Positions 39,498 through 47,956 of a DNA stretch of 64,000 nucleotides are shown piece after piece. The DNA is from Trichocoleus desertorum NBK24 (GTDB lineage Bacteria; Cyanobacteriota; Cyanobacteriia; FACHB-46): contig NZ_CP116619.1 in NCBI RefSeq assembly GCF_030409055.1, forward strand, positions 2,891,628 to 2,955,627, given 5' to 3'. A program made the translations under genes and the position numbers. The stretch's first letter is position 1; each line of letters begins with the position of its first letter. The notes under the pieces are model-generated. The model ran no database searches. It had not been told where the DNA came from and saw only the letters and a program-made list of their open reading frames with translations.

Positions 39498-40547
39498 CTA
39501 CTCTGTCTTGCCCAAACGCCGTTGCAGTTGCCTGAAGGCTTGATACATTTCTGGCAACCGTTTGTAAATGGCGGAAGCTTTCAAATAGATTTTGTTATCT
39601 ACGGCTGGGCTGCCCGACACGATCGCTCCTGGTTCCACATCCCCGTGAATGCCTGATTGTGCCGTCGCGATCGCCCCATCTCCTACGGTTGCTTGGTTGG
39701 CAACTCCCACTTGACCCGCCAAAATCACCCGATTCCCAATTGTGACTCCACCTGCCATGCCCACCTGAGCAGCCATTGCACAAGCTTCCCCAATCTGACA
39801 GCCATGAGCGATATGCACCATGTTGTCGAGCTTGGTATTGCGGCGAATCCGGGTTTCTCCTACCGCAGGGCGATCAACCGTAGAATTGCAGCCAATTTCT
39901 ACGCCATCCTCCAGCACCGTATAACCCGACTGCTCCATCTTGTACCAACCTTCTTTGGTCGGGACGAACCCAAATCCTTCTGACCCGATCGCGGCTCCTG
40001 AATGAATCACACAATCATTGCCAATGCGGGTGCGCTCATGAATTACACAGTTGGCATGAAGTTTGGTGCGATCGCCAATCTGCACTTCTGGATAAATCAC
40101 CACATTAGGATGAATGCAAACTCCATCTCCAATCTTTGCGTTTGCCTGAATCACCACATGCGGCCCGATGTAAACTCTCTGGCCTACCTGAGCAGTAGGA
40201 TGAATTACCGCCGTTGGGTGAATTTCTGGCTCTGGGCGAAAGGGTTGGTAGAACAGGGCGATCGCTTGAGCAAATACCAATCGTGGCTGAGAGGTAGCAA
40301 TCCAGGCAATGCCACGCTCGGTTGCTTGGGCTTGCAAAGTTTCGTTGGGAGGCAAAATTAAAGCACTCGCCGCTGTTTTGCCGACTTCAGCCGCAAACTT
40401 GTCGCCCTCAATGTAACTAAGCTGGCCCGCCACCGCTTCATCTATCGCCGCAACCCCTTGTAGTTCTGGGTCACAGCTAGGGTTACTGATCAAGCTATTA
40501 CCAGTCGCAAGAGTACTGAGGGGTTGAATAATTTGACTAAACTTCAT
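39498..40547 (-). CDS. lpxD: UDP-3-O-acylglucosamine N-acyltransferase LpxD (349 aa)
   Basis: Third step of lipid A synthesis: transfers an acyl chain from ACP to UDP-3-O-acyl-glucosamine. Start at ATG 40547 (MKFSQIIQPL is the normal N-terminus; the frame remains open to 40637). The N-terminal uridine-binding domain is followed by a left-handed beta helix of hexapeptide repeats (about residues 105-320). The catalytic His region is NMVHIAHGCQIG (about 240-251), and GFGFVPTKEGWYKMEQ is the family insert. Full length. Confidence 0.95.
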   Translation of the reverse strand: MKFSQIIQPLSTLATGNSLISNPSCDPELQGVAAIDEAVAGQLSYIEGDKFAAEVGKTAASALILPPNETLQAQATERGIAWIATSQPRLVFAQAIALFYQPFRPEPEIHPTAVIHPTAQVGQRVYIGPHVVIQANAKIGDGVCIHPNVVIYPEVQIGDRTKLHANCVIHERTRIGNDCVIHSGAAIGSEGFGFVPTKEGWYKMEQSGYTVLEDGVEIGCNSTVDRPAVGETRIRRNTKLDNMVHIAHGCQIGEACAMAAQVGMAGGVTIGNRVILAGQVGVANQATVGDGAIATAQSGIHGDVEPGAIVSGSPAVDNKIYLKASAIYKRLPEMYQAFRQLQRRLGKTE

Positions 40548-40635
40548 CGCTAGCAGGCAACAAGAGGTGGCGTAACGCATGGTAAGCCGTAATCGAGGCG
40601 ATCGGCAACTTTTGCAACAAGACTCATACAAGCCC

Positions 40636-40680
40636 AAAAACTTGAACCCCCCTCTAGTGGCCGTCTAGAAGGGGTTCAAG
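40636..40680 (-). terminator. Strong hairpin terminator of the 40737-41159 gene
   Basis: On the + strand CTTGAACCCC (40641-40650) plus CCTCTAG pairs with CTAGAAGGGGTTCAAG (40665-40680), with one bulge. Read leftward, the stem is followed by TTTTTGGG. It ends the transcript of the Asn-rich protein before the lpxD start. Confidence 0.85.
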
Positions 40681-40736
40681 TGATTAACCTAGGTTATTAA
40701 CGATCGCTTAAAGCAAACTGATCTTAATGGTTGAGA

Positions 40737-41159
40737 TTATTGAGCGAAGACAACGACATCGCCACCGCTCAGTACATCAATTGCCACCACATCATTGACG
40801 GCGACATTGTTATTGTTCAATGCGTTCTTGATAACTTCGTTGTTGTTAAGTACGTTACGCAGAGTCACGATCTCTACGTTATTGCGATTTAACGCATTGT
40901 TAAGCGCTTCAACATTATTGCCGTTAAGCACATCTTCAACATTCACAACCCGCACGTTTTGAACAGTCAGGTCGTTCAAAGCTTGTAAATTGGTGATTTG
41001 AACTGCAATGTTATTCAGGGCTGCAACGAGATTGCCGACAGTTGCTTGTCCGGCTCTCTGAGCACTTGCAGGCTCTTGCATGAGAGTAACCGCAGGAATG
41101 CCTAGCATGAAGATGCCAGCGCCGAGCATAGAAGCCAACCGTACTTGTTTGTTCTGCAT
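40737..41159 (-). CDS. Secreted Asn/Val-rich repeat protein, unknown function (140 aa)
   Basis: AGGAGG ends six bases before ATG 41159, so translation should be strong. The N-terminus is a signal peptide (LASMLGAGIFMLGIPAVTL, cleavage probably after ASA near residue 33). The mature part is a run of short degenerate repeats rich in Asn, Val and Leu (EALNNALNRNNVEIVTL, NVLNNNEVIKNALNNNNV), with a spacing suggesting a regular solenoid or amyloid-like strand stack. No Cys, no catalytic motif. It is flanked by its own terminator. Probably extracellular or periplasmic. Family unknown to me. Confidence 0.8.
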   Translation of the reverse strand: MQNKQVRLASMLGAGIFMLGIPAVTLMQEPASAQRAGQATVGNLVAALNNIAVQITNLQALNDLTVQNVRVVNVEDVLNGNNVEALNNALNRNNVEIVTLRNVLNNNEVIKNALNNNNVAVNDVVAIDVLSGGDVVVFAQ

Positions 41160-41456
41160 ATTGAACCTCCTAAGGTCTTTGTTGCCTAAACTAGAAGTTT
41201 ACGCAGTCAACTAATTCAAACACTACTTATGGTGCCAAGCCTATAAGCTGAACTCCACTTGTAGTGTTTTGGCGTTGAAGTACGCAACTGTTAACTACGT
41301 TACAGTTTGGTTTTTCTAATCACGTCTGTCATATGAGTTACTTTTTTCTATCCAGATAAATACTCCTTTGGTCTGAAGGCTAAACAGTTCCCCAAAAAGG
41401 GCAAAAACTTTTGATGGTTATCATTCGATAGCCTCTCTATCACCAAAGCTATGAAG

Positions 41457-41963
41457 TTATAAACCTGCAAATGCAGAGGGATAACTTACTTTGCCTGGAT
41501 ATCCTTTTCGTTCAAACTGCAAGAACTCCACCATAAAGAACTCCGATGGAACCGCAAAAGGAGACTCAATTCCATAGTTCACAGATGGCTCAAAGCCAAA
41601 ACGACTATAGAACGGAGGATGCCCTAAGACAATGGCGATCGCCTCTCCTCGCTCCTTCGCTTTCGCTAGTCCTGCTTGAGTTAAAGCACTGCCAATTCCT
41701 TGCCGTTGATATTGTGGATGTACCGCTAAAGGAGCCAAACCTAAAACAGGCAGTACTTCCACTCCTACCAAGTCGATGTAGCTAAAAAGGATATGTCCGA
41801 CCACTACTCCCTCCTTTTCTGCTACTAAAGTCAGCTCAGGGATATAGCGATCGGACAATCGGATCTGTTCTACTAGACGGGCTTCATCTCCCTGCTCAAA
41901 CGCTGCAAGTAAGAGATCAGCGATCGCCGGATAATCTGCGGGAGTTTCAGCGCGGATATACAT
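41457..41963 (-). CDS. GNAT family N-acetyltransferase (168 aa)
   Basis: Acetyl-CoA-dependent acyltransferase of the YhbS-like type. It shows YIRAETPADYPAIADLLLAAF at the N-terminus (in part) and the acetyl-CoA motif LAVHPQYQRQGIGSALTQAG (about residues 79-98). The tail ILGHPPFYSRFGFEPSVNYG-like segment (here VLGHPPFYSRFGFEPS) is typical of COG3153. Substrate unknown. It lies nine bases downstream of rlmD on the same strand, so they are probably cotranscribed. Confidence 0.93.
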   Translation of the reverse strand: MYIRAETPADYPAIADLLLAAFEQGDEARLVEQIRLSDRYIPELTLVAEKEGVVVGHILFSYIDLVGVEVLPVLGLAPLAVHPQYQRQGIGSALTQAGLAKAKERGEAIAIVLGHPPFYSRFGFEPSVNYGIESPFAVPSEFFMVEFLQFERKGYPGKVSYPSAFAGL

Positions 41964-41972
41964 CTACAGCCA

Positions 41973-43382
41973 TCAAGATTGCCGTTCTAGAAAGGCCACA
42001 CATTCCACATGAGCCGTTTGTGGGAAGAAATCGGCGGGTTGAGCCTTGACCAACCGGTACTTACCTTCCTGACAGAGAATCTTTAGGTCACGGGCTTGAG
42101 TGGCGGGTTTGCAGCTCACATACACGATCCGCTGGGGCTGTATTTGTAGCAACGTCTCCAACACCGCGCGATCGCAACCTTTGCGAGGAGGATCGAGCAG
42201 CACCACATCCGGTTGCACAGACAGCGTGCGTAACACTTGCTCTACCGCACCCGCTTGAAACGTCACATTCTTAATGCCGTTTAGCTCTGCGTTTAGCTGG
42301 GCTTGCGCGATCGCTTCCGGTTGCAGTTCCAACCCGATCGCCTGCTTCACTCGTTTCGCCAGCGGTAACGTGAATGTCCCCACGCCACAGTAAGCGTCAA
42401 TCAACGTTTCATGGCCTTGCAAATTTAATTGGCTGATAATTTTCCGTAACAGTGCTTCTGCCTGCTCGGTATAGACCTGAAAGAAAGTTGTGGCATGGAT
42501 TTGAAACTGCAGACCCCCAAACTTTTCATTCAAGTAAGACTGGCCCGCAATGCAGCGAGTTTCATCCCCAAAAATTGCGTTGGTTTTATGCGGGTTGATA
42601 TTGAGCGAGACACCGACTAAATCTGGGTAACGATTCAGCCACTCCTGCGCTTGGTCTTCTAAACCCAATAAGTTGGCATCTTTTGACACCAAAATCAGCA
42701 GGATCTCCCCGGTACGACGACCAATCCGCAAGCCGAGATGGCGAACCTTGCCCCGATGTTGCTTCTCGTCATAAATACCCCAACCGCGATTATAGATATC
42801 CTGCTTAACCTCGGCTAGCAAAGGATTCAAGCGAGCATCTTGGATCGGGCACTGATTCAGGTTGATGAGCTGATGGCTACCTTTTTGGTAATAGCCCGCT
42901 TGCAATTGACCCGATTGCGATCGCCCCAAGGGATACGTTGCTTTGTTGCGGTAGGCTAAATCTGCTTCTGCGCCTAAAATTGGCTCCACAGGTGGCTCAC
43001 TAAACCCACCGATCCGTTCCAAGGCTTGAATTACCTGGTTGCGTTTAGCTTTAAGTTGATAGGCATAGTCAATATGCTGCCACTGACAACCGCCACATTT
43101 ATCTGCCACAATGCAACGAGGCCGAATCCGGTTAGGTGATGCTTCAATGGTCTGCACTAACTTGCCTTGGGCATATTGCGGCTTCACCAGTACTAAGCGC
43201 ACTGAGACGCGATCGCCAGGAACGGTATCGGGCACAAATACCACTCGCTGACCAAAGCGACCCACACCTTCCCCACCATCGGTCAGGTCGTGAATGTCAA
43301 TTTCTACCAACTCCCCTTGCCGCCATTGTTCGGTCGTAGGATCAGTGGCATGGTTCGCAGGCGTGGTTCGGGGAGTAGACAC
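41973..43382 (-). CDS. rlmD: 23S rRNA (uracil-C5)-methyltransferase, RlmD/RumA family (469 aa)
   Basis: Makes 5-methyluridine in 23S rRNA. GTG start at 43382 with AAGGAAAG upstream. The N-terminal TRAM domain (about residues 20-80) is followed by [4Fe-4S] ligands in CIVADKCGGCQWQH and CPIQDA. The SAM site is LIDAYCGVGTFTLPLAKRV (about 337-355), followed by VLLDPPRKGCDR and the catalytic Cys in IVYVSCKPATQARDL. The exact target base cannot be told apart from the related RlmCD type without a tree. Confidence 0.92.
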   Translation of the reverse strand: MSTPRTTPANHATDPTTEQWRQGELVEIDIHDLTDGGEGVGRFGQRVVFVPDTVPGDRVSVRLVLVKPQYAQGKLVQTIEASPNRIRPRCIVADKCGGCQWQHIDYAYQLKAKRNQVIQALERIGGFSEPPVEPILGAEADLAYRNKATYPLGRSQSGQLQAGYYQKGSHQLINLNQCPIQDARLNPLLAEVKQDIYNRGWGIYDEKQHRGKVRHLGLRIGRRTGEILLILVSKDANLLGLEDQAQEWLNRYPDLVGVSLNINPHKTNAIFGDETRCIAGQSYLNEKFGGLQFQIHATTFFQVYTEQAEALLRKIISQLNLQGHETLIDAYCGVGTFTLPLAKRVKQAIGLELQPEAIAQAQLNAELNGIKNVTFQAGAVEQVLRTLSVQPDVVLLDPPRKGCDRAVLETLLQIQPQRIVYVSCKPATQARDLKILCQEGKYRLVKAQPADFFPQTAHVECVAFLERQS

Positions 43383-43497
43383 AGTACTTTCCTTAATAAG
43401 TCAAATCACTGCGATCGCAGCAACCTTTCTATTTTGACGTGTAGAAACCCCGTTGCGTGCAACCCACTTGAATTGTAAAAATGCAGGATCGCGATCG

Positions 43498-44145
43498 CTA
43501 TTGTTTTTGCACTTCTGCCAGAAACCAAGCACCCACTTGGCTATTATCCGTCTGGCGACTACGCTGTAGAGCTTCTTCTAGAAGGGCGATCGCGAGTCCT
43601 GGTAATACTTGAGATTGAGCAATCCGTTGGCTGGCACTATCGGGCAAAATCCTAAAAGCCGTGATGTGCGCTTGCTGAACATCCACCACCCAATATTCCG
43701 TCACCCCTACATCTTCGTACAGCAGCCGCTTAATCCCCAAATCATCAGCCAAAGACGTATCGGCAATTTCGATCGCCAAATCTGGAGCGAGTGTGGTATC
43801 CAAATCCACCACTGAACTTCCTTGCGGTGATAGTGAGGCGCGATCGCCAATGTAGTAGGACAAATCAGGCTGACACTCTCGCACTCCCTGCTTACGGTAG
43901 GAACAGTTAGAAAGCGATCGCATCGGTATACCTTTGGCAATCCCGAACAAGTTGACCAAAATATCAATCAGACTGTTATCGGTTGCATGATTCGGCCCTA
44001 CAGGTGACATTTCTATCCTCATTTGCCCATTGTGATAGTAGCCCTTGGCCTTCGTATAGTTAGGACTCGCGATCGCCTGCTCATACTCCTCCCAAGTCGC
44101 TGTCACCCAAATATCGGTTGGTAGCGTTGTCTGCACACTAATCAT
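43498..44145 (-). CDS. Uma2 family (DUF820) endonuclease-like protein (215 aa)
   Basis: PD-(D/E)xK nuclease-fold family that is greatly expanded in cyanobacteria. It shows WEEYEQAIASPN, IEMSPVGPNHATDNSLI, the core QPDLSYYIGDRASL and LAPDLAIEIADTSLADDLGIK, and YEDVGVTEYWVVDVQ (Asp, Glu and Lys of the nuclease core). No established substrate. It is near the DUF433/DUF5615 and DUF29 genes on the same strand, but separated from the pentapeptide gene by 40 bases. Confidence 0.92.
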   Translation of the reverse strand: MISVQTTLPTDIWVTATWEEYEQAIASPNYTKAKGYYHNGQMRIEMSPVGPNHATDNSLIDILVNLFGIAKGIPMRSLSNCSYRKQGVRECQPDLSYYIGDRASLSPQGSSVVDLDTTLAPDLAIEIADTSLADDLGIKRLLYEDVGVTEYWVVDVQQAHITAFRILPDSASQRIAQSQVLPGLAIALLEEALQRSRQTDNSQVGAWFLAEVQKQ

Positions 44146-44185
44146 CAGCTTGGCTCACAACAATTTGCAATTAGTAGCGATCGCC

Positions 44186-45568
44186 TCACTCTGCTTCCAG
44201 CCACCCCTTCACTGTCTCCGCTGGAATGCTAAATAAAGGATGATCGAAAATTGCCTTTAGCGCTTCTAGACCACCAGCTTTTAAAGCACTGACTAATCGA
44301 GCTTTTAACGTAGGGTTTCGTTTAATTTCTTGATGAATTGCTTCAGCTACTACTTCTGTAGAGGTTTGATCCATCTGAGCTAACTGATCAAGCAGTTGCT
44401 GAATTTCCGCTGCTGCCTCGGCAAGATTCTGCCGTTGCTCTGGTGAATAAATATTTTGAGTATCTTGAAATTTCGCGCCTGATTGAACCGTGTCAGCAAA
44501 ATTACCAAAAGTAGAGCCACGCATGTCATACTTTGGAGCTTCTTTATCAGCCATTTTCTCAACAATCCTTCGCAGATCAGTATTTTCTTGTCTTTGGATT
44601 TTTATTTGGTCACGATACTCTTCTAATCTTTCACCTTGTAGTTGAAGCTGAAACTGGTACTTCTCGTCAATTACTTTTATCTCTATCTCATACTGTCGCT
44701 TCAAAAACCTCTCAATTTCTGCCTTGTTAGCTTCAAGTGGCACATTTACTCGAATAACAAATGCACCATCATTTTTGTTCTCGATCGCCTGAATTGATAA
44801 CTCTGCTCCTTCAGCCTCAACTCTCAGCTTCTCTAATGAAATGAGTAATGCGTTCCAATCAACTCCATCGCGGAAAAAGAGATCAACAGTACTTAATACC
44901 TTCTGAAATAACTTCGTAAACTCACCTGGTTTAAACTTTTTATCAGGATCGCTTGGACGGCGCTCTTCTAGCTGCTCTGTTAAGCCAAGCCTGTGGTAAA
45001 TATAATCACAGCTCACATTACTTAAAATTGTACCTTCGCTAATTGACCAGTCTTGAATACAGGCACCAGTGAGTATTGCTCCCTCAAAGTTTGTATAGAC
45101 TGCCCTAGCCAATAACAAAATTGATTCGCTCAGATCGGCGTTTGTAAAATTAGCTCCGGTGAGATCTGCCTTAGTGAGATTAGCTTTATGCAGTTTAGCT
45201 CCGTAGAGGCAAGCGCCACTTAAATTAGCTTGTAAAAGGTCAGCACTACTCAAATCCGCTTCGTATAAATTTGCTGGCCCTAATGCAGCTTCGCTGAGAA
45301 AGGCTCCACGCAGGTCAGCTCCAGTTAAATCAACTCCAAAAAGGTAAGCCCTTTGAAGGGACGCTCTGGTGAGTAAGGCTTCTCTAAGCGAGGAGCCACC
45401 AAAATTAGAACCCCAAAGAATTGTGTTATGAAGATCAAAGCCATCAAGATTAATTCCACTAAAGCTAAGAACACTAAGGTCAGGATTTACATCAGGATGC
45501 TTTTCCCTCCACCTATTCCAAGCCTCTACACCTTGCCTTAGTAGAGCTACATGCTCTAAATTTGCCAT
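44186..45568 (-). CDS. Pentapeptide-repeat protein with coiled coil and conserved C-terminal module (460 aa)
   Basis: After a short helical head (about residues 1-30) comes a right-handed quadrilateral helix of A(D/N)Lxx pentapeptides (about 35-175, for example LTKADLTGANFTNADLSES). A middle domain (about 205-300) is unrecognised. A coiled coil follows (about 305-342), then a small conserved segment KYDMRGSTFGNFADTVQSG (about 346-364) and a helical tail. That last module is, from memory, also found at the end of cyanobacterial NACHT/TIR-type and other multidomain proteins, suggesting an adaptor role; this is inference. Soluble. Function unknown. Confidence 0.85.
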   Translation of the reverse strand: MANLEHVALLRQGVEAWNRWREKHPDVNPDLSVLSFSGINLDGFDLHNTILWGSNFGGSSLREALLTRASLQRAYLFGVDLTGADLRGAFLSEAALGPANLYEADLSSADLLQANLSGACLYGAKLHKANLTKADLTGANFTNADLSESILLLARAVYTNFEGAILTGACIQDWSISEGTILSNVSCDYIYHRLGLTEQLEERRPSDPDKKFKPGEFTKLFQKVLSTVDLFFRDGVDWNALLISLEKLRVEAEGAELSIQAIENKNDGAFVIRVNVPLEANKAEIERFLKRQYEIEIKVIDEKYQFQLQLQGERLEEYRDQIKIQRQENTDLRRIVEKMADKEAPKYDMRGSTFGNFADTVQSGAKFQDTQNIYSPEQRQNLAEAAAEIQQLLDQLAQMDQTSTEVVAEAIHQEIKRNPTLKARLVSALKAGGLEALKAIFDHPLFSIPAETVKGWLEAE

Positions 45569-45592
45569 TTGAGCCTTCCTGGTGATGCTTTC

Positions 45593-45948
45593 TTAAGTTT
45601 CTAACTTGCGAATCCGAACAGTTTTTTCCGTGATGACTGTAAAGGCTTCTGGCAATTCTTCGGCATGTTGAGCAATCACTTGAGCAACAATGTCTGCTTT
45701 CTGGGCTGGAGACAGACCACCTAAGCGAAGGAGAATGACTCCTGAGGTGAGTTGACGTAGGCGAAAGACCAGTTCACCAAAATCCTTGTCGCTGGTCAGT
45801 AGCAAGGCAGATTCTTGGGTTGCGATCGCCAAGACCACATCATCCGTAATTCCTGGTTCCATCTCAGCCACAGACAAAACCTGATGGCCCTCTTGGCTCA
45901 ACCGTTCAACAACTTGCGTGTCGATATTTCATCTGCTAGGAAGTTCAC
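45593..45948 (-). pseudogene. DUF5615 PIN-like toxin with a one-base deletion near the start
   Basis: The GTG at 45948 overlaps the stop of the antitoxin gene (GTGA), the normal coupled start. It gives VNFLADE, then shifts out of frame and stops after 16 codons. The rest of the family is intact in the other frame from about 45930: NIDTQVVERLSQEGHQVLS, then TDDVVLAIATQESALLLTSDKDF (in part) and GVILLRL. Restoring one A (GAAAT to GAAAAT at 45927-45930) rejoins FLADEN-IDTQ. Without it, only a TTG start at 45901 would give a truncated 102-residue product lacking the first catalytic Asp. Confidence 0.85.
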
Positions 45949-46190
45949 GAAGCTACTTCAGAAAGGGGATAGACTACATCTGCGTGTAAAGCATTGGCAG
46001 CGAAGGCTAACGCGGCCTGGATGGCCTCACGAGTTAAGCGGGGGTGAGCTTCTAGAATCTGCTCTACGCTTTCGCCAGCCGATAGTTTCTCTAAAATCAA
46101 TTCCACTGTAATACGGGTGCCTCGAATCACAGGCTTACCCATCATAATTTTGGGATCAGATACAATTAATCGCTTGGGTTCTTGCTGCAT
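45945..46190 (-). CDS. DUF433 antitoxin-like protein (81 aa)
   Basis: Small DNA-binding-type protein: RLIVSDPKIMMGKPVIRGTR, then ITVELILEKLSAGESVEQIL and HPRLTREAIQAALAFAA, the usual DUF433 winged or HTH-like core. In cyanobacteria DUF433 genes are typically followed by DUF5615 PIN-like toxin genes; here the stop and the toxin start overlap by four bases. Likely role: antitoxin and autorepressor of a type II module. The first 15 codons recur as a relic upstream of the next DUF29 gene. Confidence 0.9.
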   Translation of the reverse strand: MQQEPKRLIVSDPKIMMGKPVIRGTRITVELILEKLSAGESVEQILEAHPRLTREAIQAALAFAANALHADVVYPLSEVAS

Positions 46191-46204
46191 GATCAGTACC
46201 TACA

Positions 46205-46669
46205 TCATTCAGTTGGCAAAAACTCATCGCTCAAAGCCTGCTCCAGTGGATAAGGACAGGCTTCTGGAAAGGTTTCGTAGAGTAAATTAGTTTCTCGAAC
46301 TGCCAAATCTAAGCCATCTTCAAAACCTTCTTGCAGAGCTTCTTCTAGATAGGAAGACAGGCTGGGGTTTTGCTCAAGCAACCTTTTAATCTTGCGGCGT
46401 TGTGCTCGAATCGTAGCCTGCCAGCTACTTCCTTGAAGGTTGGGCTGGTACTGCCATTTCAGTAGATGCCCCAGTAGAATGGCTAGACGATTAACTAACT
46501 CACGTCGCTCTTGCCTACCCAAAGACTCGATCTCCTCAATCAAATTCGCCACATCAACTAAATCCCATTGATGCTCTCTCAGCAATTTAGCTTGCTCTTG
46601 TGTCCAGGCATGGAAATCGGCATCGTAGAGGGCTTTCATGGATTGACTGGGAGTTGATGTGTCTTTCAT
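46205..46669 (-). CDS. DUF29 family protein, copy A (154 aa)
   Basis: Shows the family pattern LYDADFHAWTQEQAKLLREH, VDVANLIEEIESLGRQERRE, LAILLGHLLKWQYQPNLQ, SWQATIRAQRRKIKRLLEQN and LDLAVRETNL. Start at ATG 46669 (or 46639). Full length and intact. It is upstream of DUF433 with a 14-base gap, so cotranscription is likely. Function of DUF29 is not known. Confidence 0.88.
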   Translation of the reverse strand: MKDTSTPSQSMKALYDADFHAWTQEQAKLLREHQWDLVDVANLIEEIESLGRQERRELVNRLAILLGHLLKWQYQPNLQGSSWQATIRAQRRKIKRLLEQNPSLSSYLEEALQEGFEDGLDLAVRETNLLYETFPEACPYPLEQALSDEFLPTE

Positions 46670-46720
46670 GATTTTGGGTGCAGATACAATCAATCGCTTG
46701 GGTTTGGCTGCATTATTCAG
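46667..46720 (-). repeat. Relic of a DUF433 gene start between the two DUF29 copies
   Basis: Read leftward, ATGCAGCCAAACCCAAG then CGATTGATTGTATCTG matches the start of the DUF433 gene at 46190 (ATGCAGCAAGAACCCAAG then CGATTAATTGTATCTG), apart from a one-base loss and a few substitutions. In the right frame it still reads RLIVSAPKIM against RLIVSDPKIM. This points to a tandem duplication of a DUF29-DUF433 unit followed by loss of most of one DUF433. Confidence 0.8.
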
Positions 46721-47172
46721 GTCGGCAAAAACTCAGAACTTAAGATTTGCTCTAGAGCATAAGGACAAATTTCTGGAAAGGTTTCATAGGGAAGTTCTGT
46801 TTCTCGGACGGCGAGATCTATTCCCGATTGGTAGGCTAACTGCAAAGCTTCGCTTAAATAAGCCTTGAGGCTAGGATTTTCTTGAAGTAGGGTTGCGACT
46901 TCGCGACGCTGTTCTCGAACAGTAGCTAGCCAGCTATTGCTTCGCTTTTCAGGCTGGAAATGCCATTTCAATAGATGTCCCAACAAAACCGTTAAACGAT
47001 TTCTGAGTTCGCGTCGTTCCTGCCTACCCAACGTTTCGATTTCCTCAATCAAATTTGCCACGTCAACCAGATCCCACTGCTTCGCCCTCAGTAATTTGGC
47101 TTGCTCTTGCGTCCAAGCATAGAAATCGGCTTCGTAGAGTGTATTCATCGTCTTCGGGTCGGCTTCTAACAC
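46717..47172 (-). CDS. DUF29 family protein, copy B (151 aa)
   Basis: Same family as the neighbour: LYEADFYAWTQEQAKLLRAK, VDVANLIEEIETLGRQERRE, LTVLLGHLLKWHFQPEKR, SWLATVREQRREVATLLQEN and IDLAVRETELPYETFPEICP. GTG 47172 is taken because AGGAG lies about ten bases upstream; ATG 47148 is the alternative. The leading residues LEADPKTM vaguely echo the DUF433 N-terminus. First gene of the leftward block. Confidence 0.87.
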   Translation of the reverse strand: MLEADPKTMNTLYEADFYAWTQEQAKLLRAKQWDLVDVANLIEEIETLGRQERRELRNRLTVLLGHLLKWHFQPEKRSNSWLATVREQRREVATLLQENPSLKAYLSEALQLAYQSGIDLAVRETELPYETFPEICPYALEQILSSEFLPT

Positions 47173-47362
47173 TCGTTTGTCACTCCTATACTTAGACTCA
47201 GAATCTGGTTGGTTCTATTTACTCAGTGTAGCGATCGCCCCTCTTGCAGTCTCCGGATGCCTATTGATCCCTTGCATGGATCACTTGAAGCTAAGCGGCT
47301 CTTGGGCACCGCAGAAGCATTAAATTTTACAAAACTTTTTACTTTCTCATAAAGCTACAAGT

Positions 47363-47385
47363 TAGGCTCTTCATGGCAGAGCCTA
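47363..47385 (+). promoter_or_regulatory. Leader hairpin upstream of apcD
   Basis: TAGGCTCT (47363-47370), a seven-base loop, then AGAGCCTA (47378-47385). It lies about 86 bases before the apcD start, with no T-run. It could stabilise or regulate the leader. Confidence 0.35.
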
Positions 47386-47470
47386 TCCCTGATATTGGGA
47401 GACTCCTTGCTTTATTTGCGTCCCCAAGAGTCGCTAAACTACGAAGTGATACCTAAGTACCGCAATAATT

Positions 47471-47956
47471 ATGAGTGTAGTTAGCCAAGTCATTCTTCAA
47501 GCAGACGACGAACTCCGCTACCCCAGCTCCGGTGAACTCAGAGACATCAGCGAATTCCTCAAAACTGGTGCCCAGCGGATGCGCATTGCTGCTGCTCTCG
47601 CTGAAAATGAGAAAAAAATTGTGCAAGAGGCCAGCAAGCAACTGTGGCAGAAGCGCCCCGACTTTATCTCTCCAGGCGGTAATGCTTACGGCGATCGCCA
47701 GCGTGCGTTGTGCCTGCGTGACTTTGGGTGGTACCTGCGCCTCATCACCTATGGTGTGCTAAATGGCGACAAAGAACCCATCGAAAAAATCGGCTTGATC
47801 GGCGTACGGGAAATGTACAACTCCCTAGGCGTTCCGGTTCCTGGCATGGTGGAATCTATCCGGTGCTTAAAGCGGGCATCTCTCGCGTTGCTCAGTGAAG
47901 AAGATGCTGTGGAAGCGACTCCCTACTTCGATTACTTGATTCAAGCTATGTCCTGA
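47471..47956 (+). CDS. apcD: Allophycocyanin alpha-B subunit ApcD (161 aa)
   Basis: Phycobilisome-core terminal emitter that passes excitation energy, chiefly to photosystem I. The sequence follows ApcD rather than Apc[21 protein letters not shown] at the start, [19 protein letters not shown], the bilin-binding Cys in [20 protein letters not shown] (about residue 80), and [20 protein letters not shown]. Ends FDYLIQAMS. Single gene with no other phycobilisome gene nearby, which is usual for apcD. Confidence 0.96.
   Translation: MSVVSQVILQADDELRYPSSGELRDISEFLKTGAQRMRIAAALAENEKKIVQEASKQLWQKRPDFISPGGNAYGDRQRALCLRDFGWYLRLITYGVLNGDKEPIEKIGLIGVREMYNSLGVPVPGMVESIRCLKRASLALLSEEDAVEATPYFDYLIQAMS

Noticed and set aside
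45593-45901. DUF5615 protein starting at TTG 45901 as a normal 102-residue gene
   Set aside because: It would lack the conserved N-terminal FLADEN segment, which is visible in another frame right behind the GTGA overlap; a frameshift explains the data better.
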